From Brasenia schreberi (Eukaryota; Streptophyta; Magnoliopsida; Nymphaeales; Cabombaceae): a stretch of 64,000 nucleotides of DNA. Below the pieces are notes generated by a model that worked only from the letters and a program-made list of their open reading frames with translations, was not told where the DNA came from and did no database searches. A program made the position numbers and the translations under genes. Shown in pieces: positions 57,057 to 64,000 of this stretch; the first letter of the stretch is position 1, and every line of letters begins with the position of its first letter. The stretch covers positions 5,355,001-5,419,000 of the forward strand of contig JAYKKT010000088.1 of the NCBI GenBank assembly GCA_036023115.1. The letters are read 5' to 3'.

Positions 57057-59285
57057 ACCAATCAAATAAAGCATGTAGTTGTTTTTTCAAATAAGCGATT
57101 TCTTCCACATCATCACCAGTAATAATAATGTCATCAACATACACAATTAAGAGAATAGTTTTCTTATCCCTCTTATAAATAAAGTGTGATCACTAATGCA
57201 TCGTGTGAAACCCAAACAAAAAATACCATTACTAAACTTTTCAAACCAAGCTCTAGGTGATTGCTTTAAACCATAAATATATATTTTTAGTTTGCATACC
57301 TTTGATGACATCTTCTCTTAATAATATCCTGGAGGTAAGTCCATGTAGATGTCTTCAATAAGATCTCCCTGAAGAAATGCATTTCTCACATCCAACTGTC
57401 ATAATTTCTATCATTGGTTAACTGCTACACTTAAGAGGATTATGATGATATTTATTTTTGCAACAGGTGCAAATGTCTTTGTATAGTCAATTCCATATGA
57501 TTGAATATAGCCCTTAGCTACTAACCTCGCCTTGTATCTTTCTATTTGTCTATCAGCCTTAAACTTTACTATATACACCTACTTGCAGCTCACAGTCTTC
57601 CTTTCTGGTTGTAGATCTGTAAGTTTCCAAATTTGATTCTTTTCTAATGATGTGATTTCTTCTTTCATAACTGCCCTCAATCTTAATTTTGTTCGGCTTC
57701 TTCAAATGTTTTAGGAATATAGATATCTACATTCATCACAAACAACTGATACTCTTTTGGATAATTAGTATACGAAACAATCTTGTGCATAGGATATCTA
57801 GCAACTTCACGTTTACCCTTCTGAACAGTAATAAGTAAATTATCACAATCATTAGACAGGATTCAAGGAGTTACCTGAGTTGGAATAGGAACTGATTTGG
57901 GGCGAGAATTTTGATCTAGAGTAGCATTAGGATTTGGGAGGAATATCTTTCTCTCGCCTCTTAATATGTTTGCCATCTTCTTTCTTCTGCAGTCTCTTCT
58001 TCTTCTTCTTCTTCTTCTTCTTCAACCTTTTGAGGCTCTTCCAAGAGTAGAATCGGTAGTACAATCGAAGCAAGCTGATATAATGATTGATTTTCTTTAA
58101 CACCATAAAACAACGAGTCTTCATAGAAAGTAACATCCATTGTATCATATAGTTTCCTTTTTTAGGATCATAATATTTTACCCTTTTTGAGTGGAAGAGT
58201 AACCTAAAAAAATACACTTAATAGCTCTAACATATAATTTATCTCTAGAATTGTTGTGAATGTACACAAAATAGATGCATCCAAAAACTTTAAGAGGTAT
58301 TTGGAATTGCTTTTTTTAGGACATAAAGCATGGAAATGTGAATCACCATTAAGGACCCGAGTGGGTATGCGATTTATAAGAAATATTGTGGTTAGGAGAG
58401 CTTCCTCTCAATAAAATTTAGGAATATTATACCCAATAAGCAATGTTCTAGCAACTTCTAAAATATGTCTATTTTTCTTTTCAGAAACTCCATTTTGTTG
58501 TGGGGAATAAGAAAAAGATGTTTGGTGTAGAATTCTTTAACTTTGGAAAAAGGAATGTAGAGATTGAGACAGATACTCCCCTCTATTATCAGTACGAATG
58601 ACTTGAATTGGCATCTGAAATTGGGTATGGATAAATTTACAGTATACAGGCAGAATATTCTTCACCTCATCTTTGGTCTTTATAAGGTAAATCATAGTAA
58701 ATCTAGTGTAATCATCAATGAAAGAAATAAAGTATTTATGACCATGCAATGAAGTAATAGAACATGGGCCCTAAACATCAGAATGGACAATTTCAAATGG
58801 TTTTGAAGCTCTAGTTTCATTCAAAGGAAATGATGCACGATGATTTTTGGCCTTTTGGCAAGCGTCACATTGCAAAAATAAATCACTACATCTCGAAAAT
58901 TCAGGTAATAGAATCCTAATCTTAGAAATAGGTAAATGACCCAATCGTCGATGTCATAATATCAGCTCTTCCTTCTCCCCTTTTGTAGTTAGAGTAAACT
59001 GCACAGTTGTCCTGGTCGTTTCCTCATAAAAATAAAGTTCTCTCCTCAAGCTACCCTCACTAAAGATCCTCCTCGTCATCAATTCCTCAAAAGTGCAACA
59101 CATAGAATTAAAGGTTACCACACAATCCAAGTCTTGTGTTAGAGCATAAATTGATAAGATATTGATTGAAATATTGGAAATATATACAACATTTTTAAGA
59201 GTCCCAAAAGCAGTGATTATATTTTCTTTTCCCACAATAGGAGTATTAGATCCATTAACTCCGCCCATATAAGGGATCACCCTTG
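57057..59285 (-). mobile_element. Ty1/copia fragment, protease tail to reverse transcriptase
   Basis: Minus-strand pol in normal order. At 59280-59090 the end of the protease/pre-integrase spacer reads LKNVVYISNISINILSI. At 58960-58820 the pre-integrase zinc finger reads HRRLGHLPISKIR then CDACQKAKNHRASFP (HxxxxH, CxxC). At 58750-58560 the integrase core reads FISFIDDYTRFTMIYL and IRTDNRGEYLS (the usual DNGGEY has a G to R change). At 57420-57240 the reverse transcriptase reads VRNAFLQGDLIEDIYMDLPP and GLKQSPRAWFEK; its catalytic VYVDDIIITGDD is at 57110-57150. A (CTT)n repeat lies at 57996-58023. No LTR is seen. The left end stops at a TG microsatellite and the right end is replaced by an RTE LINE. 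Confidence 0.88.
58537..59280 (-). pseudogene. copia pre-integrase and integrase core
   Basis: Two open stretches (59280-58954, 58749-58537) carry the spacer, zinc finger and integrase core described for the fragment. They are separated by stops, and the third catalytic Glu region is incomplete. Family role: insertion of retroelement cDNA. Confidence 0.75.
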
Positions 59286-59638
59286 CATTGTCGGTCCCAA
59301 GCTCGGATAAAAGAGGAGGGTTGTGTTAGGCTTCTGACAGCTAGCGTAAAACTTCGTCGGATTTTTATAACATGGATTATAAAAATTATGAGCATTGCTT
59401 TGGGGCGTCCCCGCCTAGCGACGTGCTGCAAAGCCCGAATGCAGTAATAAGTAAGCAAGGGCCACTACATTTTTGCCTGAATGTAGGGAATCAATTGCAG
59501 AGAGGGTTCCCACATCATGGACGGGTGTGGGTAAAGAAGTTAGTCCCACTACATTGCCGTCCGAATGTAGCGAATAATTTTTAGAGAGGGTCTCCGCATT
59601 TTGATTATGGACGGACGCGGGGGGTAAGGAAGCTAGTC

Positions 59639-60367
59639 CTAAATAATAAGATTCGTATTGGTTCTTGGAATATCGGAACATTATCCGGTAAGCTAATGGA
59701 GGTGGTAGATACTATGATCTGTCATATTCTATGTTTACAAGAGACAAAATTGGTTGGAGAAAAAGCAAAGGAGATAGAGGATATATGTTTTAAATTATGG
59801 TACTCAGGTAAAGAAAAAGCTCGAAACGGAGTTGGTATTATCATAAATAAAGATTTAAATAATAGTGTAGTAGACATTAAACGATATGGTGACCGAATCA
59901 TGATGTTGAAATTAGTGTTAGGAGCAGAGGTTTTGAATATAGTTTGTGCATATGCACCACAAGTAGGACTAGAAGATAGTATAAAGACAGCTTTTTGGGA
60001 AGAGTTAGATAAGGTGATTCAAAAGATTCCACAAAGGGAGATGATTTGTTTAGGAGGAGACTTAAATGGACATGTCGGTAAAGAGGCATTAGGATATCAA
60101 GAGATTCATGAAAACTTTGGTTTTGGGGATATAAATGAGGAAGGTAGGGAGATTTTAAATTTTGCTATGGCATTTGATCTCTTTATAGTCAATACAATCT
60201 TCAAAAAGCGATATGAACATTTAATTACTTATAAGAGTGGCTTATCACAAACACAAATTGATTACTTTATTTGTAGAAAAAAAGATAGAGCATGTTGTAA
60301 AGATTGCAAGGTAATTCCAGGAGAAAGCTTAACCACCCAACATCGACTTTTAGTTATGGATTTATAA
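59639..60367 (+). pseudogene. RTE APE-type endonuclease domain
   Basis: An open frame of about 240 codons with all the APE hallmarks in order: SWNIGTLSG, LCLQETK (catalytic Glu), NIVCAYAPQ, GGDLNGHVG (Asp-Asn), TQIDYF and TTQHRLLVMDL (catalytic His). The enzyme nicks target DNA to prime reverse transcription. It ends at TAA 60365-60367, where the family continues into the linker and reverse transcriptase, so the protein is truncated. Confidence 0.85.
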
Positions 60368-61583
60368 ATAAAAAAATGGACAAAGAAGAAAAGAGTGCAT
60401 CGAGCTATTCAGACTAAATGGTGGAACCTCAAAAGCGAGAAAGAAGATATATTTAAATAGAAAGTCCTTCAAGGAGACGTTTGGAATTATGTTGGTACAC
60501 CCTGTGATATGTGGAACAATATGGCTATACATATTAGGAAAGTGGCGAAAGATGTGTTAGGTGTATCTAAAGGAGGTGTACTGGCACAAAAAGAAGCTTG
60601 GTGGTGGAGTGAAGTAGTACAAAATAAAATCAAGGCAAATAGGGCATGCTACAAATTACATTATGCTAAGAAAACTAGTGAAACTTTAGAAGCTTATAAG
60701 AAAGCAAAGAAGGAAGCAAAAGAGGCCGTGAGTGAAGCAAAAGCTAAAATTTGGGAGGATTTATATAAAAAACTCAACTCAAAAGAGGGTGAAAGAGATA
60801 TTTTTAGGATAGTTAGGGCTAGAGATAAGAAAACTAAAGATCTTAATTATGTTAGATGCATAAAAGACGAGGATGAAAAAATTCTAGTGGCAAATGATGA
60901 TATAAGAAATAGATGGAAAACTATTTTTATAAGCTTTTTAATGAAAATAAAGATGTTAGTATTAGCTTAGGAGAGTTAGCCAAATCAGAAAAGTATGTAA
61001 ACCACAATTTCTACCGACGTATTCAAAAGAATGAAGTCAAAGAGGCTCTTAAACATATGAAGGGTGGTAAATCGGTAGGACCAGATAATATTTCTATAGA
61101 AGTTTCGAAAATACTAGGAGACATAGGAATCACTTGGCTCACAAGACTATTTAATGAAATATGGAAATACCAAAAGATGCCTGAGAAATGGAGAGCAAGT
61201 ACACTTATACCCATATATAAGAACAAAGAAGACACAAAATTGTGTGAATTATCGAGGTATCAAGTTAATGAGCCATACTATGAAATTGTGGGAAAGAATT
61301 ATCGAACGTAGGTTAAGACAAGTATCAAGTACAACAGAGAACCAATTTGGATTCATGCCAGACAGATCTACTGTTGAAGCGATTCACCTTTTGAGACGTC
61401 TTATGAATATTTTAGAGCAAAAAAGAAAGACCTGTTGGAAAACGTGGTTGCGCAACGAACAAGACCTTCACATGATATTTATTGATCTAGAAAAAGCTTA
61501 TGATAGGGTACCGAGGGAGGTTCTTTGGAGAACTTTGGAAAAAAGATGTATCCCATTAACCTACATTAACCTTATAAGAGTGT
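60368..61583 (+). pseudogene. RTE reverse transcriptase, partial
   Basis: The linker (KVAKDVLGVSKGGVLAQKEA then WWWSEVVQ) leads into reverse transcriptase blocks [61 protein letters not shown] and [17 protein letters not shown]. Frames change near 60920 and 61240. Truncated before FADD by the LTR at 61584. Confidence 0.85.
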
Positions 61584-64000
61584 AGATGTGAAAATTTCAC
61601 TCCAAACCTATGTAAAGACTTCAAAATAAACTCTTCAAACCTACTTCGTTTATGCGCGAGCATGCCAGCTAGTTTTCAAAAACTATCAAAGTTTATAAAT
61701 CAGACTTGTTTAGCGATTGTGGCTAAGCGAGATCTTGTCACCTTAGGCCTTCTTGAACCGATGCTCAAGGGTCAACCTAGGCGCTTTGAGGACTCATTTG
61801 TGCAGGTGTATATTTCCAAAATTCGCTTTGAGAATGGTTTTCAATCAAATAAAACTCGTGCACTTAGTCTAGAGAGGGAAGGATTTCAAGTTTTGAAAAA
61901 CAAAAATTGGTTATGTTTTCAGAGCTGATTCCCGAATTCTTTTTGGATGACTTAGAGATCTCCAAAATTCATGAAAAAATCATATATCATTGAGTGTAAA
62001 GTGGAGATTCTAAGCCTATTTTTACTTTATGATTTGGTATTGTGATTATTCAAAATTAAATCAGGGAAGTGTCTCTGCTCAAACACTCAGAACTGTTCTG
62101 TCACAGAAATATAGAGACCCAAAGAAAGGTCTGTATCTCGGTGCATAGAGTTTCAATTTTAATGATTTTGCTGGAAAGCTATGGATGTCAACTTTCCAAT
62201 GAACCAAGTTTCACTCGATTTGGATCATTACACACAGAGTTGTGGGACTTTTACCCAACCTTTGTTGCTGAAAAACATAATGTGTAGAAACAGTTCTGGT
62301 TGTCTCCTGATCTTACACACATTTAATTACGTGGCTGCACGGCGCTAAAATTCTTGAAAAAATTATTAGAGGTGGGCTTGTGTGTAGGAAAAGTGTGCCA
62401 AATTTCAGATCAATAGGAGCATAGAAAAAGAAATGAAAATTGAAGCACCATACGTATGCAGAGATGCTGAAAATAGTTTTTCAGTGTTTTTATAACATAC
62501 GTTATGCAACTCACCCGAATTTAAATTGCATAAACACAGCAACCCGAAGTTAATTGTTGAAGGGAAATGAATGTAAATATGTTGATTAGCTTAAGCATAG
62601 AGGGGGTTAGGAGTTATAGGAGTTTTATAAAGTACAGAGAGGTAGAATCAAGAAAACAAACAAGTAGAGTGTATAGGAAATGAAATTGACAGTATATCTA
62701 CTTGCTATTACAACATGGGGGGAGACAAAACTCCATTATTACAACCCCTTCTTTGAATTTAATGTTAAGAGAGAAATTTAGATTGGAAAATGGAAAGAAA
62801 TACTCACTCAGCAGCCCAAGAACTATATTCACAATGGGGAATTCGACCCCTTCCTTGCTTGGAACTACCTCTTCTTCTTCCTCCATTTTCTCTCTTCTCT
62901 CTTATTTTCTCTCACTCTCTCTCTAACTTGTAGCACTTCCCCTCTCTCCTAAGCTCTCCCTCTCTCTTCCCTCACGTTTTGGAACGTCCCTCCAAGTGCT
63001 AGATGCTGGAAACGAGCCCCCTAAGGTGCCTTTTTATAGGCTTTTTGGTGGGTCTTGGATTGGGCTTAAATGAGACTTTTGGAATCCAAGTCTTGACCCA
63101 ACTCTTGGCTGGCCACATGGGCTCACGTGGGCCTTAGAGTGGTCCCTCTTGGGTCAAGGTGGGTGGATTAAGCTGGCCAAGGTATGTGTATCCAGCCAAG
63201 TAGGTTCGGTCATAATCGGCTAGCATATGTTGAGTCAAAGGGTGGGTTCGGTCAAGCTTGGTCAAGGTATGTTTGGCCAAGGTTATTTAGTTAGGTAAGA
63301 CCAAGGTGGCTTGATCAAGATATGTTCAATCAATTAAAGGGAGGATGGATTGGCTATGGTGGGTTTGGTCGGCCATGTGCACTTGGGCACAATCGGTTGG
63401 ACTTGGTACAAACCGTTGGCTAGATGATGCGGTCTTCGGTCATTTGATTTGAACTTAGGATGTATAACATGATTAGCCCACCACTTGTTTGGTTCCATTT
63501 GAGCTTCAATTGAATTGTATTTATTTAAACTTGATCTCGAACCTCCTTTGTCCCATTTCAGTCGTGATTTGCTTCATGCCCTTCTTGGCTATTCGGTTCA
63601 AACTTGAGGCTTTGATTGAGTTCTAACTTTTATTTGAATGCACCTTGGATGCTTGAGCAAGTCCCCTTCTTCATGGAGCTTTGCCTAGACGAGCCCATTG
63701 GTCCGATCAACGTATGTGAGCTTGGCCGTGGTTTGATGCGGGCTTGGTTCAACTTTCGCCTTGATCCTCGCTCCCATTCGGATTTGTTCCTATCCTTTGA
63801 TCTGGGCTTTATCCCTTTTTATTTATGGTTTCAAATATATTTTTTTTTATTTAAAACCATTTCATTTGAGATATATTTGAAAATATTGAGTTTTGTCAAA
63901 ATCTTCAAATATTATTTTCTTTGAGAACAACTGAGTTTTATTCTCAGTGTTCATTTGCATGAGCGACCTGCCTTTGCCCCGTGAGTTGGTTTTTACCGTT
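61584..64000 (+). mobile_element. Large LTR (second copy), runs off the window
   Basis: Starts TGTAGATGTGAAAATTTCAC and matches 40358-42579 along its length: shared phrases include GCCAGCTAGTTT, TTAGGCCTTCTTGAACCGA, the CTCTCT region near 62880-62920, a TATA-like TTTTTATAGG at 63031-63040, and the closing TCAAATATT / GAGTTGGTTTTTACCGTT. It is inserted in the RTE reverse transcriptase. Whether it is a solo LTR or the 5' LTR of a longer element cannot be told here. The open frames inside are not recognised. Confidence 0.75.

Larger units (their letters stand above)
59286..61583 (+). mobile_element. RTE-type LINE with 5' UTR, endonuclease and part of reverse transcriptase
   Basis: The most complete RTE copy here. 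The 5' leader (59286-59640) has the family phrases CTCGGATAAAAGAGGAGGGT and CAGCTAGCGTAAAACT. The APE endonuclease frame follows, then the reverse transcriptase to the LTYINLIR block at 61578. There it is cut by the start of a large LTR, so the rest and the tail would lie beyond the window. It overlaps in content with 1-1270 and is less decayed. A TAG near 60458, a frame change near 60367 and a 24-bp-scale insertion near 61430 break it. Confidence 0.88.

Noticed and set aside
40358..64000. The two large LTR copies as the ends of one 24 kb element
   Set aside because: They sit in different hosts (copia and RTE); the left copy has its own flanking duplication and ends before host gene exons.

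Overview
The window is nuclear DNA from a flowering plant, most likely a eudicot or other non-grass angiosperm. Genes are sparse and split by long introns. Most of the DNA is nested, decayed transposable elements of typical plant families: RTE LINEs with (TTG)n tails, Ty1/copia, Ty3/gypsy, hAT, and MULE with a plant mobile domain. No bacterial, viral or organellar gene cluster, tRNA, rRNA or CRISPR array was seen. The species cannot be named from the sequence.

Two host genes can be recognised. (1) 8769-10446 (+) is a P-class pentatricopeptide-repeat gene of the At1g55630/At3g60050 type. It carries two in-frame TAA codons and a 1-bp frameshift, so it is written as a pseudogene. (2) 34920-56922 (+) is SHOC1, the ZIP2-like, XPF-related meiotic crossover factor. 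It has ten predicted exons coding for about 1612 residues. All splice phases agree except at exon 4, which runs straight into an in-frame TAG with no GT donor. The SHOC1 introns are loaded with elements: a 7.3 kb copia composite in intron 4 and a 2.2 kb gene-capturing LTR element in intron 6.

Layout: 1-2196 decayed RTE LINE (+). 2197-8768 mostly unassigned. 8769-10446 PPR pseudogene. 11683-14605 RTE LINE (-) with internal partial tandem duplications. 16096-19597 hAT element with termini, 8-bp target duplications and a decayed TTF-type transposase (-). About 20294-34637 candidate MULE holding a plant-mobile-domain pseudogene (+) and a MULE transposase pseudogene (-), interrupted by a 41-bp RTE insertion, a gypsy integrase fragment and a 5.8 kb LTR element (23515-29275). 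34920-56922 SHOC1. 57057-59285 copia fragment (-). About 59286-61583 RTE LINE (+) with its endonuclease domain. 61584-64000 start of a large LTR.

The most unusual content is a small non-autonomous LTR-retrotransposon family with two copies here. They share LTRs, a tRNA-Met-type primer-binding site, a 3' internal module and a polypurine tract, but carry different host gene pieces. Copy I (23515-29275) carries five ~751-bp tandem repeats, each starting with a copy of the LTR tip and primer site, followed by a ZAR1-like receptor-kinase fragment that runs to its native stop. Copy II (48157-50382) carries a chimeric reading frame joining pieces that resemble SPB1 (rRNA methyltransferase) and PAF1 (20S proteasome alpha-6). 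The other striking structure is the copia composite at 37089-44375. It has intact LTRs and a perfect 5-bp target duplication, but its polymerase region is partly inverted and duplicated, as expected from template switching during reverse transcription or from a later rearrangement.
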